A DNA stretch of 64,000 bases from Hyaloperonospora brassicae (Eukaryota; Oomycota; Peronosporomycetes; Peronosporales; Peronosporaceae): NCBI GenBank assembly GCA_947650285.1, contig CANTFL010000636.1:1-64000 (forward strand), read 5' to 3'. The notes below the pieces were generated by a model, which saw only the letters and a program-made list of their open reading frames with translations, had not been told where the DNA came from and searched no databases. Below, piece by piece: positions 31,900 through 43,226 of the stretch; position 1 is the first letter of the stretch; the number at the start of each line of letters is the position of its first letter. A program made the position numbers and the translations under genes.

Positions 31900-32436
31900 T
31901 AATGGTTTGCTGCAATACATAGCCGTTTTCGACTACACATCTCGTGTCATCGACCCCGCTCATAACAATTTGAGCTTGCGCATCATGTATGAGTGTCACG
32001 TTGCCCCAAAAGGTGGTCATCGTGGTCGGGAAGAGACTTACCTTCCGGCAGGTCGTGACTATTACTGGCCCCGCCAGTATCAGGTTGTACACCAGTACAT
32101 TCGTGCTTGCGAGTTCTGTCAACGGGTGAAGCCCAGTCCGTCATCTCGTGCGCCATTGCAGCCTCTGCCTGTTCCGACAGAGTGCTGGCAGTCCGTTTCA
32201 ATGGACTTCGTCTTCGGTTTCCCCGAAAATGCTCACAAGAATAATGGCATTCTTGTGCTTGCTGACCGGTTCGCCGAGATGGTGCATCTTTATGCTCAAC
32301 CCGAGTTGATCACGGCACAGGGCTGTGCTCGTGGATTGATCGACACGGTATATTATCTCCACTGGTTACCCCGTGAGCTTGTGTCCGTCCGTGATTCTCG
32401 TCTCACGGCTGATCTTTGGAAATTCGTGTTCCGACG
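31900..32436 (+). pseudogene. pol: Truncated integrase of element B
   Basis: The H2C2 finger (HVAPKGGHRGREE...CEFCQRVK) and the first catalytic Asp region (VSMDFVFGFPENAHKN) are present. The frame continues through the second-Asp region, where SDRDPRFT reads SVRDSRLT (Asp lost), and breaks off near 32436. The same block lies in C at about 53880-54375. Confidence 0.85.
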
Positions 32437-32677
32437 GCTAGTTTTTCTACAATTAGAGTTTGTCCTTAGATGTTCATCCTCTTCTTCGTTACAGTGTCTA
32501 TAACTAGCACGGCACCGGCATTCACTGTTGTCATTGAAACTTAATTCCGTACTGTAAGATCCATAAATAGTTGTCAGTGTCTTGTTACATCCATTGCTTA
32601 TGTGAATCATGCCTTCATTAAGAAAAATCACAAATTTTGTCTAATTTCACAGAATCATACTAAAACATCAACGTTAA
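32437..32677. other. Short intergenic stretch
   Basis: Between the break in element B and the TIR element. No coding potential or repeat recognised. Confidence 0.5.
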
Positions 32678-32679
32678 TA

Positions 32680-32745
32680 GGGAATTGCTAAATTTACACC
32701 CCTTTTCCTTAGATTCACACCCTTCCTTCAAAAACTATATATATA
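32680..32745 (+). repeat. Left TIR of the gene-capturing element
   Basis: GGGAATTG start, two ACACCC-TTCCTT submotifs and an ATATATA end. It pairs with 33656-33721 at roughly 85 percent over 60 bp. The adenylate kinase segment begins directly after it. Confidence 0.82.
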
Positions 32746-32747
32746 CA

Positions 32748-33000
32748 AGGTACGCAAACGCCGTTGGACAAAGACGAGTACTTTCTCTGCCACTTGGCTA
32801 CGGGCGACATCTTGCGCGCTGCTGTAGCTGCTGGCACCGACTTAGGCAAAAAAATTCAAAGCCGCGATAAGTCGGGCGCACTTGTGACCGACGAGATTGT
32901 CGTCGGTATCATTAAGGACGCCATCAAGAGTTCGGAATGCCGTCGGGGCTTTATTCTTGACGACTTTCCACGAACGATCGTGCAGGTTAAAAAGGTGAGA
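32748..33000 (+). pseudogene. Adenylate kinase fragment
   Basis: Reads GTQTPLDKDEYFLCHLATGD, then LRAAVAAGTDLGKK, VTDEIVVGIIKDAIKSSECR and GFILDDFPRTIVQVKK. This matches the N-terminal half of a eukaryotic adenylate kinase (AMP + ATP interconversion): the GTQ after the P-loop, the CHLATGD AMP-binding segment and the GF.LD.FPRT box, in which Gly of DGFPRT is replaced by Asp. The Gly-rich P-loop itself is missing, cut by the TIR, there is no start codon, and similarity ends at AAAAAG/GTGAGA, which looks like a splice donor. It is a captured exon, not a working gene. Confidence 0.85.
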
Positions 33001-33093
33001 ACAAGAGAAGATACAGACGAGTGTCCAGGTTGCAACGCAGAGGCTGACCATAGTCCTCTCTTATTGAATGCGTAGTCCTTATAGGTACATTTG

Positions 33094-33374
33094 TACCTTC
33101 TGGCCTTTAACGACGTCTCTTGCGCTGGCTGGGCGTACGCTTTGTACCTAACAGTGACAACGGTCCTCAAGGCGCGTGAAGGTGGCAATCTGGACTAAGC
33201 CAAGTGGCACAAATCTTGTGGGGCGTTGTGTCACTGCCACTCAAAGTGGTTCAGACGATGGCCGTAATGGAGATCGTTCACGGTGCCGTGGGCAATCTGT
33301 TCGGCGTCAGATGGTCTGGCGTTGGCGCTCTTTTCCAACCTTTGGTACGTTTATGGCACCTCGGTTACATTTAG
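33094..33374 (+). pseudogene. Fragment of very-long-chain 3-hydroxyacyl-CoA dehydratase (PHS1/HACD-like)
   Basis: The first frame reads YLLAFNDVSCAGWAYALYL and TVTTVLKA, the first membrane segment of the family. After a stop and shift at about 33190-33205, the next frame reads ILWGVVSLPLKVVQTMAVME, IVHGAVGNLFG and ALFQPLVRLW, the second and third segments with the E-x2-H region. The full protein is an ER membrane enzyme of fatty acid elongation. Only about the N-terminal half is present, it is frameshifted, and it lies inside the TIR element downstream of the adenylate kinase piece. Assignment is from remembered family consensus. Confidence 0.75.
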
Positions 33375-33655
33375 GGTGAACACGCTTTCATGCCATTTAA
33401 CTTTTAATCGTAACAGCATAGCCTTGGCCACGTGCGAACGCCTGCACAGTATCCATAAGTTGCTCCCAACTGGCATGCTCAACCTCGGGAAGAGGGAAAA
33501 TGTTATTGCGTGGTTCCCTATCAGTAAACGATGAAGGAGCTAGACCACAGGGGTGAGTCGTATCTTATGTATTTCTTACATATTACTTGCCAATGAATGG
33601 CCTGGATGATTGAGTAATACCTTTGTCAGAAATCAAATCATTAAATAAAAAGGGG

Positions 33656-33721
33656 TTCTATATATGAGATTAAAAGGAAGGGTGTAAATCGAAGGAAAAG
33701 GGTGTGAATTTAACAATTCCC
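33656..33721 (-). repeat. Right TIR of the gene-capturing element
   Basis: Inverted partner of 32680-32745. It ends CAATTCCC and is followed by TA. It is preceded by about 280 bp of unassigned internal sequence (33375-33655). Confidence 0.82.
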
Positions 33722-33723
33722 TA

Positions 33724-34153
33724 TCTAAATCCTCACGACCACCTGTACAAGCATCGAAACTATAAAATCAAATCATCACAACCTTTTCTGCTCTTAATGA
33801 TGCTAGAATATCTTCTTTCTTTGCTTTTGAGCTATTTTCTCGGATCTGATATAAATATATCCTACACTTAACTTAGACACTGCGATACAGTATTCAATAC
33901 AAGCGCTTGAATAAACTAAGAACAATTTCAAACATTGCTATTATACTACACCAAAAATCTTCCAATCGTATTGGCAAAGGTGGCGTGCTTCCACAATCAA
34001 ACAATTTACACTACTTTATGATGACGTACGATCACTCTACCTCCTTTTTTTAAAGAAATTGCCATGTTTGTGGTAAATAGAAAAGAGGGATTCAACAATT
34101 ATATGCGAAAACATACAACGTATCATAAGCATGCAGATGATAGAGGGGACGGG
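33724..34153. other. AT-rich intergenic DNA
   Basis: 430 bp between the TIR element and relic F. No feature recognised. Confidence 0.5.
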
Positions 34154-34592
34154 CGTAACGAAGAACCGTTATCAACATAATATTATCCTGCATAATATAT
34201 AATAAATTAGGTATTTTACGGTAACTTTACTTCTTTGAGATCTCAGGATAGCGATAATCTTTCGTTAAAACAAAGGCCTTATCAATTGTTAATATAAATA
34301 TATAAATACCAAAACACGAAGCGCTGCTTTTAGCGCGCAATGGACGGTCATTAGACTTCGCGCTAATACATTTTTATCAATATTGATACTATATGACTAA
34401 ATAAAAGAATAGGCGATTTTAGGACTATAATTTTAAAACAATATGACCCTCTCCATTACTTCAATATTTTCATTTAGTATTTTTCTTCCATTGTGCCGTG
34501 TACGTGAGATGTCAACAAATTGAGAAATTATGATGTCAGTGAGATTTTGCCTCGTACTGTGATTGGTACGACTCTACCAGTGCGCCGTTCCA
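34154..34592 (+). repeat. Decayed 5' LTR of relic F
   Basis: Recognised by alignment with the B LTR: AAAGGCCT..TCAATTG, then GAAGCGCTGCTTTTAGCGCG and the final CGCCGTTCCACCTG against CCCCGTTACACCTG. Boundaries are approximate. Confidence 0.65.
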
Positions 34593-37500
34593 CCTGTAAG
34601 CGTTTTTTTATACCGTAAGGATCTCAATTCTTTTTCCGACTTATGCACATTAAATGATGATGGCGACAGTTTTTTGTTTAACAGCAAGTGAGAAACTACG
34701 TCTATTTGAGTGATACAGAATGAAGTGCGGTCGGATGAATAAGTTCAACGTGGGCGAAGATGCTATCTGGATCAAGATATCGGCATTAGCTATGGAGAAA
34801 TCGCATTCCGTCGTCACCGCCTTCGTACAACACAAAACTAGCATATTGCTTGTAAAAGAAATCATATATTAGTATCAAGATTATGAAACGGCAGAGATGT
34901 TCAGACAACAGTAATGTGATCCTCCTGGGATGACGTACGTAAGTTGGCCTGTTTTTTCAAGATAGACATCTTCAAGTACAAATGAGTCGTAGGATCCTTC
35001 TGGTTAAAATGATAAATGCTGGCAGCCGGTGCCATCAATCCATCAAGAAATAGACAAAGCCGAAAAAAGTGTTTTTTCGCCGAATCAAACCTGGTATACT
35101 GTGCTATTTTGAGAGTTTGATCCTCCAATTATACAACTTTTTGTGTGTATAGGCCATTGAATGATATAAAGCAAACTCCGATAAAAATCTTGTTTAAGCC
35201 GCCGCGAGCAGAATTAAGATCTCTTAAAGAGCTCTTTATTCTTAAGAAGGGTGAGCGTGATGTATACGCATATTAGAGGTAACATTTTATAGGTATAACA
35301 TGACCATTTTGTTCTATGAACACACGCTAATATAGGGTATCAATAATCGTTTGGCAGGAACTCAATTAGGAATCATCTGTATGACTTGAGCTGTATACGA
35401 TAGAACAAGTCTTTGAAGCTGTGAAGAAGAGAAACGTTATTTTGACACAAATAGTTACTCATTGAATATCATATCGTTCACTGATTAGACAAAATGGGAG
35501 ATTCAAAACCTATGGATATCTGGTACGTCAAGAGCGAGATAAATTGCTGTTCGAACAACCAGCGATTATAGAAGCGCAAACCATGTTAAACGATAGGCTA
35601 CTACACCTATGATTGTATTGCTCCCGCCCAGTACCAAACTGTACTTAGAAAAAAAATCGAGTGCCAACCAAAAACGGGTAAAATAATAGGTACGGAGCTG
35701 TTGCAAAGTCCATCAACAAAGATGGACCGTCTAAATACGGTTGAGGTCAGTCTGGGTGGAGTGCCTTACGGATCCAGCAACCGCTGGAGAATTTGAAAGA
35801 CTCTTGACGTAATTTGTATCAGATGCACAATCATTGTGTGTATCTACACGTGGTGATTACGTATACCATATCACCGTCAATTCGAATGTGACAGGTTTAG
35901 GCTTTTCGTGCAACAGTTACCTGTTAGGCATAGGAGACTTTGTTCATCACCAGTCACTTATGAGATGTTTGCTTAAGTTCGTCGAGATCGACATCCTTCC
36001 TACGTAAATGAGGAGCGTTGGAACAGTTGGATGCATAACAATAAAGAAACAAGTAGCAGAATCTACTACATAGAGCAGTACGAGTAAGATTGCACCGCTC
36101 TGGATCTGGCTGCCACTTTTCCATGTCATGATGAGATACCTCTCCTCATAACGTACGAAGCAAGGGTAATCTGAAATACATGATCCGTGAAGCTTCCTGC
36201 TGGTTATTCATTAGGTTTTCATCGGATAAAAATCTTAACTTATCCGCAAGCGTTTGATAGTACTACTAGGAAGTGAGATGATGGCCTCACGTGTGGTAAG
36301 GTCTTTAGGACTACTGCACAAAACTTCAGTGTGATTATTCACTACACTGTGGAGCAAGATTGTGGCGCCTGTGCGAATGAATATTTAGCTGTGAAGGTCC
36401 ACCAATCGAAAAGATCGAGTGGTTCAGGACAGAGATGCATGCCTGTAGGGCAGCATCTAAGGACAATTAACCATATTAATCAGAGGCGGCAACACAAAAA
36501 TCTGGGTCGACTATACAAAATAATAAATAAAGTTCTCATCTTTCGTAGCGCAAATAGGGCCAAGCGACGTTTAAGGAATATGTCCCATATACCATAACAA
36601 AAATAATAATCAGCGGGTTTTATGCTGAGGTAATCGGTCAGTAGCATCCCAAAAAGTTATAATAATCGGATCAGTAGTCGTCGCTTATATGGTTTATCTG
36701 ATAGTGAGATCATAGTTAAGTTCAGAGACAACTTATTTTTTAACGCTTTAACGGGGTTTACGAGATATGCTTGGTAGGGAACACAAGCAGATCTTAGCAC
36801 TCGTCACAAATAATGAAAAAGAAGCTAATGTTCGGCTGGCAGCAGTATTTGCTGATACCGAACGAAGTATAAAGCAACTTATCGATTAATCAAAGTATTT
36901 GCAAAAAAGAAGGCCCATACTGAACGAAACTAGTCTCCGTCCTGAGACATGCATAAAGGAGAATCCGTTTTATCAAAAAATTTGCTCATATTTTAAGGAT
37001 GGTGATATAATTAATATTGTGCGGACTGCATAAGTATAATTGCACTATATACGTTTAATAATTGCAGCCTAGGTAAAAGTACGGTGGCATGTATCTCTGA
37101 TCGATACCTCATAAAATGTACTAGCAATCGACGTGTTCTGTACCGATCGCTTCACAGCGGACTATATAAGGAATTAAACTTTCGCTTAAAGCTTCTCGAC
37201 TTTCTGTAAGCGTAACTCTGACAAAGATGGAGGATAGTGCACGCATACAAAGGTTGAATACAGCGACGGAAATCTCCTGAACGCCGATACTGACGAAGTA
37301 ATTATCATGATAGTATGTCGAAGAAAACTAATTTTTCATTATATTTATAGTGTATTGCATCTTTTAGATCCTTATGCGTATACGAGAACTCGTAGACAGT
37401 AGTAAAATCGCCCATCAGTCTTATCAGGAATTAATCCGTGATACCACAAGAACCAAGTATTGCCTCTGGCATACTAATTTTAAACGCAGCGATTTTGTCG

Positions 37501-38124
37501 TAAACATTTGTGAGTTTGCACCGAGAAACTCCGCCTTGTGCTCGTCCATATGAAATTTATGAACCTAATAAGGCCTTGGACTTTATATAGAATACGCACT
37601 CGTATGTTGAAATACAATAATGAGCGCACATAAGCTGTGTTACCACATCGACAAGCTTATATTCGCGGCTAGCAATTTTATTCATAATTAAATAGTGAAT
37701 AAACGTGGCGCACGCCTTGATCTGGAGAGGTTGAACGTGATCACCGACTAAAAAGGGCCAATGAATGTCAAGCGACTCAAAAAGTTTCCTATGAACATGG
37801 AGTACTATCATATAAACCCTAGTAAATACGCCGAGATGGCCGTCAATCTTTTTCTTTTTATGTAAAAACGACAGGTGGTCGTGGATGCTGAGCTCCAGAC
37901 ATCTTTAAGAGCATTTTGTTTGATACAGTCGCGTATATTGGCAATTGCAGATTATATAGATAACTTCATCTGGATAGTTAGAGATTGCTGTGGCCAGCGA
38001 TTTATAAATAGCTGCGCCTTAATTATTATGGTGAAGAAGGTACATAGTAGGTAGTATGTTATCATTCGTGTAAGATGCTACAGCTCAGTGCGACTATTTA
38101 TTGTAAGACAAGAAAGTCCATTTC

Positions 38125-38439
38125 ATGAAATATGCACTGGCCTACTTTTGCGTCTACTCCCTCGAGGATAGACCATTTGTTGTGTATTTGGACCAATTGT
38201 CACTATTGTGGATCTTAATCGGTCTCCAGCCCTTTCAAAGAATGACGAGGTGGCTGCTATTCTTCTTGGGATACAAAGTATCTATAATATACAAGCCACG
38301 ACGACGTAATGTCGTCTCTGATGCGCTTTCGCGCCGAGGTTATATCAAGCAGGCCGCGCACTTTATCAGTGAGATCAAAAGCACTGTTGCAACGATTGTA
38401 GCTAGTGTTCCGTCATCAACACTTCTTGACAACGTATGA
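38125..38439 (+). pseudogene. RNase H remnant of relic F
   Basis: The longest surviving frame (104 codons) starts MKYALAYFCVYSLEDRPFVV, followed by MTRWLLFFLGYKVS and RRNVVSDALSRRG. It aligns with MKYALAKFRVYILGDRPFIV...VVADALSRRP of A, showing the family membership of F. The catalytic TDH-like Asp region reads YLDQLSLL. Confidence 0.8.
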
Positions 38440-40471
38440 TAAGCATGCGAAAGCTATAATGACTTCTGAGTTTGATGGAACACCTCGTCATCCAAATTAT
38501 AAATTTCTTAGTTTAGACTGGCATTTTACCGTTCTTGGTTGGATCATCACACGACTCCCAGCTGTTAATGAATCACACAGTGGATACCGGTGACACATTT
38601 CATATTGTCTTTACTGTAAATAAAAACTTGCGTTTGCGATCATGTAGAAGTGCCAAGATGCACCAATTGGAGGGCATATCTTTCGAGAAAAATTTATGCT
38701 ACGTAAGCAGCGTTTTTGCCCCCGAAAGTATCGGTTAAAGCGCAAGTAAATTGTCTCTCGCAAATTTTCCACCAATTTCTAAGTATAAGTTCCGCACGTC
38801 ATTGCGGCCCATGCCTTTATCGACAGAGTGATGGCGTTTCGTTCTGATCAGATCTGCAATTCATTTTCCCGAAGAAGACCTCATGGATATATTGGTATTC
38901 TCTTGTGTACTCACCTGATTCGCAAGAGGGTATAACTTGCTGCTGCTCTAGTCGACCACAGCACAAGGTTCACCACGTGTCTTAATCGACACGGTATTTT
39001 GATACATGTGTAACCCCTTACACTAGTCTCAAGCCGCAATTCTCAATTCACAGAAAATTCGTATATGTAGGTGTTTCGATAACTCGTACCACGCTTAAGA
39101 TTTTTCAAGATCTTCATTTTTGGAAACATATTTTCATAACGAACGTGCCAGTAGTGTTCTCGAAGAGAGATTTGAGGATAGGTCCAATTGCTTACAAGTT
39201 AAGATAAAATTCGACAACATTTAAGTTCCATATCAACAACTTAATGCATGCGTCGACATCACACATCCCGTTCTGCGTGAATGGCGTACAGAATCACGCA
39301 TTTCGGCTTGACAGAGTGTAACTCTAGTCTGATGGTGGATTTGCTGAAATAGCGAACGACTGCCTCTTGCTCATCATGTGTCAACACTCACGTAGACACG
39401 GAACGATTGTGATGTAGTTATTACATTATTTGAAGTTGAGGGTGTCTTGAAAAAATGATGAAGTTTTTTTGACACAAATGACGAAGGTAATATTTTGAAT
39501 TTTTAGCTTCGCCATTGCCAATTCTATATAGGATGATTAAACAAGCGAGGAGGAAAAGAAACAGCATTTAAGATTGCCAAAGAAGCGCACTGATAAAAAA
39601 AGCATGCAAGTATTTAATTTTCTGTGAGTCCTGGAAGTAGTATCTTGTAACGTAAAAGATTTCCCCATTACGCGGAGGATCGACGCAAACGGAATGCTTA
39701 ATTTTATGGAAGATCGAATTTTCTTCTATCTAGTGCAAGTGACTTAGTATTACTGTCTTTTTAAAAGACACAAACATGTAACTAGTTATATCGGCATACG
39801 TTTATTACGGCTAAGGTAATATATATTATCTTCTTCTATTGCACAGCATAGGCAACGAATACACATTCTCTTGACTTTATCTTGCGCTACCGTAGGTTGA
39901 GCGGAAGCGGATAGCAATTTTTTTCGCTATCGAGAGTTAACATAATCGGATAGCAGCTAGAAAACTCAAGTTCAACTATTGATCGAGGATAATGGCCATG
40001 GAGAGCAAAAGGATTCGGCTCACCCGATATGACAAAAAAACGGTTCAGAGAGATACGCGCCCCAGACACTCGTAGATGTATTTCAAATTAGCAATCGCGT
40101 CACGCACCATAGTTTATACACATGCTCTAGACCCGAGCGAAATCACACATTATATTTTTTAATAAGCGCATTGCAATTTCTTAGCACGAACTATGCACGC
40201 ATCAATAAATTTAAACCAGAAGAGTCCTGTGTCACAAGATAGCCGATGCCGATGAAACATAGCACCGCGCAAAAACAATATTAAATTAAAATGAAAATTC
40301 GGCAATTATCGGATGTCACGATTTGCGCCTGGTGCCCTGGATATTAGAAGAAACGCATTATGATATTGCGACAGCAATAATATGTAGTGTGTGTGATTTC
40401 CGCTATACTACAGGTGCTTTAGAAAAGCGCTAAGAAGTTTTTATCCAGCGCACTTTACTCGCGCTGACGTC

Positions 40472-40720
40472 ATGTCCGATAAACCTTTCAGCATCAAACA
40501 GAGAGAGTTGACTGCAGTGGCATCTCTTGTAGGACATGCAGGCGTTGAGTATTTACGGCAAAAGATAAGACTTTCCTCTTAAAGATAGATGCAAGACATC
40601 GCTCTCTTGCGTTTCTTGCGTGGTGCCAGCGGAAGTAATTGCACTACGATGAATTTCTGACGGAGGTGCGACTCATCGTGTCCAAGACGCTCTCGCAAAC
40701 CGCAAGAGCCAACCCTGATG
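40472..40720 (+). pseudogene. RNase H-like fragment of another retroelement
   Basis: MSDKPFSIKQRELTAVASLV, then VEYLRQK, shift one frame to TFLLKIDARHRSLAFL (40570-40617), and after a stop to LHYDEFLTEV. This is the order E-L-x-A-V ... Y-L-x-G-K-x-F-x-L-x-T-D-H-x-S-L of a Ty3-type RNase H. It differs from the A-F families and has no flanking LTR that I can see. Confidence 0.55.
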
Positions 40721-42224
40721 ATAATTTATCATATTCGGCATTAATCCAAAACGTAATTTGATGCAACTGTGGTGAAGTCAATTCCGCAAAGTAACTATTA
40801 TGAGACGCAATATGTAACTTTATTAGAAACGCGGACTCACTGATGGTACTCCGATCCTTGCCTTGCTAAATTATCCTTTTATCACCATGTGTACCCTTTG
40901 TTGATGGTCGACTAACCTCTTTGCAACGAACGGACTTGTGTGATGTCCATCTCGATCTTGCATTTAAGATCGATAGTATACCTCTGAGCGCAAAAATGTA
41001 CATAGGGATAAAGTTTTATCTGAATATTGAGATCTTACGCGTTCCAGCCTAAGAACGTTTTGCTATATCCTTAACCCCTTTTGCCGTCTTGAGATCTTCG
41101 TATCTAGTCCTTTCCTATGTTTGCTGCGTTCAATCGCCCTTCAAATCTGAGCGCACTTGCGCAATTAATGTCCGATTCCCGAGTCAATTCTATCGAACTC
41201 GGTTAAACAATTTACGCTTAAACTTTTGCGTTATAAACAACTGTGCATCAGTCGTCAAGGATCCAGAGAAACTACATGTAAAGAGGATGAGGGTGTGATG
41301 AATTGTTTTGGAAGAATAATAGACCCAGAGGTCGGCACGGTGAATGGACCAGATTTCACCCGCAAGAAAGGGGGTGTCAAAATGAAAAAGGGCCTCGAAA
41401 GAGGTAGAATTCTCATCGGAGAGGTGCCCGCATGATCGATCGAAGTGAAGCCTGATATCGAGGTACCGTTTGATCGGTACTAACAAAAAACGACCCAGAT
41501 CTCTCATTGGTAGACCCAGTTCCTCATCGTTTGATTTAGTACTTACCGGTAGACCTGGGACCCCCTTCGTAGACCTGGTCCTTCATCGATAGGCCTGGGT
41601 CTCTCATTGGTAGACCTGGGTCTCTCATGGTAGAAATAGCTCCTTTGCGGACGAATTAATCGTTCAAGGTCGAGCCACTCCTCGACAAGTCACATACAGA
41701 CTCAGTGCACTGGGAAACGATATGATAGATAGGTTTTTAGATAGGAATAAGTCGAATAATATTCAATTTGCGATTTACGCGGCACACCTCCGTCGTGCCT
41801 ATGAAGTATAAGTTAATTAGCCTGCCCGCCTATTCCGGGCAAGTAATATACTTTGCCTTTCCCGTTGAAAACCAGTTGCGTGGCGATATTAGGTTCAAGT
41901 AAAACAGCAGGAATTATTTGGCGTGTGAGATTGTCGAAGCAGCAACCTCCTACTCAAGATCCACTATCGGTAGCGGCCTCGCAATCTAGGTTTTAGAGAT
42001 CACAGTAAAAGCCAGGAGGTAAATGCCCCTGTGATTTCAATAAAGATCAGGAGCGGTAAGCTACCTAAATTTTTTGGTTATAAGTCCGCTCTCGACCGAG
42101 TCGATTCCGTAGATACCTAATGATCTACCAAGTAAAGCATATTCACTTGGTGAGTAATGTCTACCTCTTCCAGGGCTAAAACATCTCAGTCTTCTTCTGA
42201 GTGGACTGAATTGTGCAACTCGTC
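40721..42224. other. Intergenic DNA with a minisatellite
   Basis: Only short open frames with no recognised similarity, apart from the 21-bp minisatellite at 41491-41640 listed separately. Confidence 0.45.
41491..41640. repeat. Degenerate minisatellite, about 21-bp unit
   Basis: About six imperfect copies of GGTAGACCTGGGTCTCTCAT occur in a row. Two neighbouring copies (about 41585-41625) are nearly identical, and one earlier unit is expanded by an 18-bp insertion. No coding role is apparent. Confidence 0.8.
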
Positions 42225-42699
42225 TGTAGCGGAGCTACACAGCTCCTGAATTCATAGATAGACCTTACTCTCAACGAATACATTTGATCAAAAAACTTGA
42301 CTGGGTGAGTCTACAAGCTTAGAGAGCTTATGGTCCCTGCTCCAGAAGGTCAAGCGATTCAAAAAATCACGGACCAGAGTGCTCTAAGAGTGGCTGCCTT
42401 AACAAGGCATTGCTATACTATACAAGATCCAAGACTCCTCAGGGAGGTACGTGTCTTTACGGATAAAGATGGGAAGTGAACTGTATTTGTTTTTATCTGC
42501 TAGAACACATCGGATTAACGTACTTGATCTCGACATTTGTGTTCTGATTAAAACCACTCGCAAGATCACGTTAACAATGACTGCCATACCTCAGTCCTCA
42601 ACAACTGACACGATATTTCAATATCTATTTTGACGGATCTCATATCTTGTGTACACTATACCTATTGTCGGCTGCCAATCGACGTGGAACCCCATTACG
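42225..42699 (-). repeat. 3' LTR of element E
   Basis: 475 bp. On the minus strand it starts with a mutated CGTAATGGGG after the purine tract GGTGAGGGAGGG. It shares long blocks with the 5' LTR (GTGCTCTAAGAGTGGCTGCC, then AAGGCATTGCTATACT; GGATAAAGATGGGAAGTGAA). The match to 49404-49881 is better than the match between the D LTRs. Confidence 0.85.
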
Positions 42700-42799
42700 C
42701 CCTCCCTCACCAGAAGGACGCTTTCTAAAACGCTAATCGAATTCTGTACTCGAATACGATGGTGTTTGTGCGCTCAATCTCACGGTCACCTACCACTAA

Positions 42800-43226
42800 A
42801 CACCAGGGCATCGCCACCTCACGAGTCGTCGACTCTTTTTCTATCTGTGTATCGATGAGGAGGAGGACTATGGTAGCGATACCAAGGACCAGAGTAAGGC
42901 TTGGACGATTTACAACCCACCAGTGCCAGAGGCAACGCCTCATACTGCACTGAACCCAATAGCCGAGTGAGACGAATTTAATGCGCCCTAAGTGCAGCAT
43001 CAAAAAGCAGTTCGGGTGATGCCATCGTCACCAATTCGCTCGTTGATCAACAGCAGTGGCTATCCAAAAAGAGGCGAGCTCTCGGCACCATACGCAGCTT
43101 GCTGCGACCCTTGAGAGTCACCGAAAATATGTGTGTACCTTACCCTAATGTGGAAGAACGTATACGCCAAATCGGAGTTCGATCATTGGAAACGTGGGAC
43201 ATTTGTACTGAGGCCACATCTACTGA
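42800..43226 (+). CDS. Antisense ORF of element E (N-terminal part, decayed)
   Basis: On the strand opposite to pol, one frame gives DEEEDYGSDTKDQ (42854-42892), then NPPVPEATPHTALNPIAE and a TGA. Beyond it come frames matching the D version. It is diverged in DNA from D, but the acidic motif and the NP-VPEA-PH-A-NP pattern are kept. This is the informative comparison, because this part lies outside the homogenised arm. Confidence 0.5.

Larger units (their letters stand above)
27666..32436 (+). mobile_element. Element B: truncated, mosaic Ty3/gypsy retrotransposon
   Basis: It has a 5' LTR, primer site, gag, protease, RT, RNase H and the first third of integrase. It stops abruptly inside the integrase core near 32436, without chromodomain or 3' LTR. 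LTR, gag and protease belong to a subfamily only about 60 percent similar to A and C in protein. From about 29965 onward the sequence becomes nearly identical to element C and over 90 percent identical to A. B is therefore a recombinant. Many stops and frameshifts make it defective. Confidence 0.9.
32680..33721. mobile_element. Non-autonomous TIR element carrying two captured host gene fragments
   Basis: About 60-bp terminal inverted repeats: the left one starts GGGAATTGCTAAATTTACAC at 32680, and the right one, read in reverse from 33721, starts GGGAATTGTTAAATTCACAC. Both continue with a doubled ACACCCTT.CCTT motif and then an ATATATA stretch. A TA dinucleotide lies outside each end (32678-32679, 33722-33723), fitting a TA target duplication of the Tc1/mariner/pogo type. 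No transposase is present. Inside are fragments of an adenylate kinase and of a 3-hydroxyacyl-CoA dehydratase, both on the + strand. This is the structure of a gene-capturing (Pack-type) DNA element. Confidence 0.8.
34154..40300 (+). mobile_element. Relic element F: heavily decayed A/B-type Ty3/gypsy copy
   Basis: A collinear but strongly mutated copy of the A/B family can be followed by landmarks. These are the LTR with CGTAACGAAG start (34154) and CCGTTC end (about 34592), a gag start region near 34640-34800 (GGCGAAGATGCTATCTGGAT as in B), the protease leader near 35760-35880 (CACAATCATTGTGTGT), RNase H at 38125-38439, an integrase remnant at about 38800-39350 and the antisense start region at 40080-40120. 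It is much richer in A and T than A or C, and no open frame longer than about 105 codons survives. The 3' LTR was not found. Confidence 0.8.

Noticed and set aside
32748..33000. Working adenylate kinase gene
   Set aside because: It has no start codon and no P-loop, has Gly to Asp in the DGFPRT box, stops at an exon edge and lies inside a TIR element.
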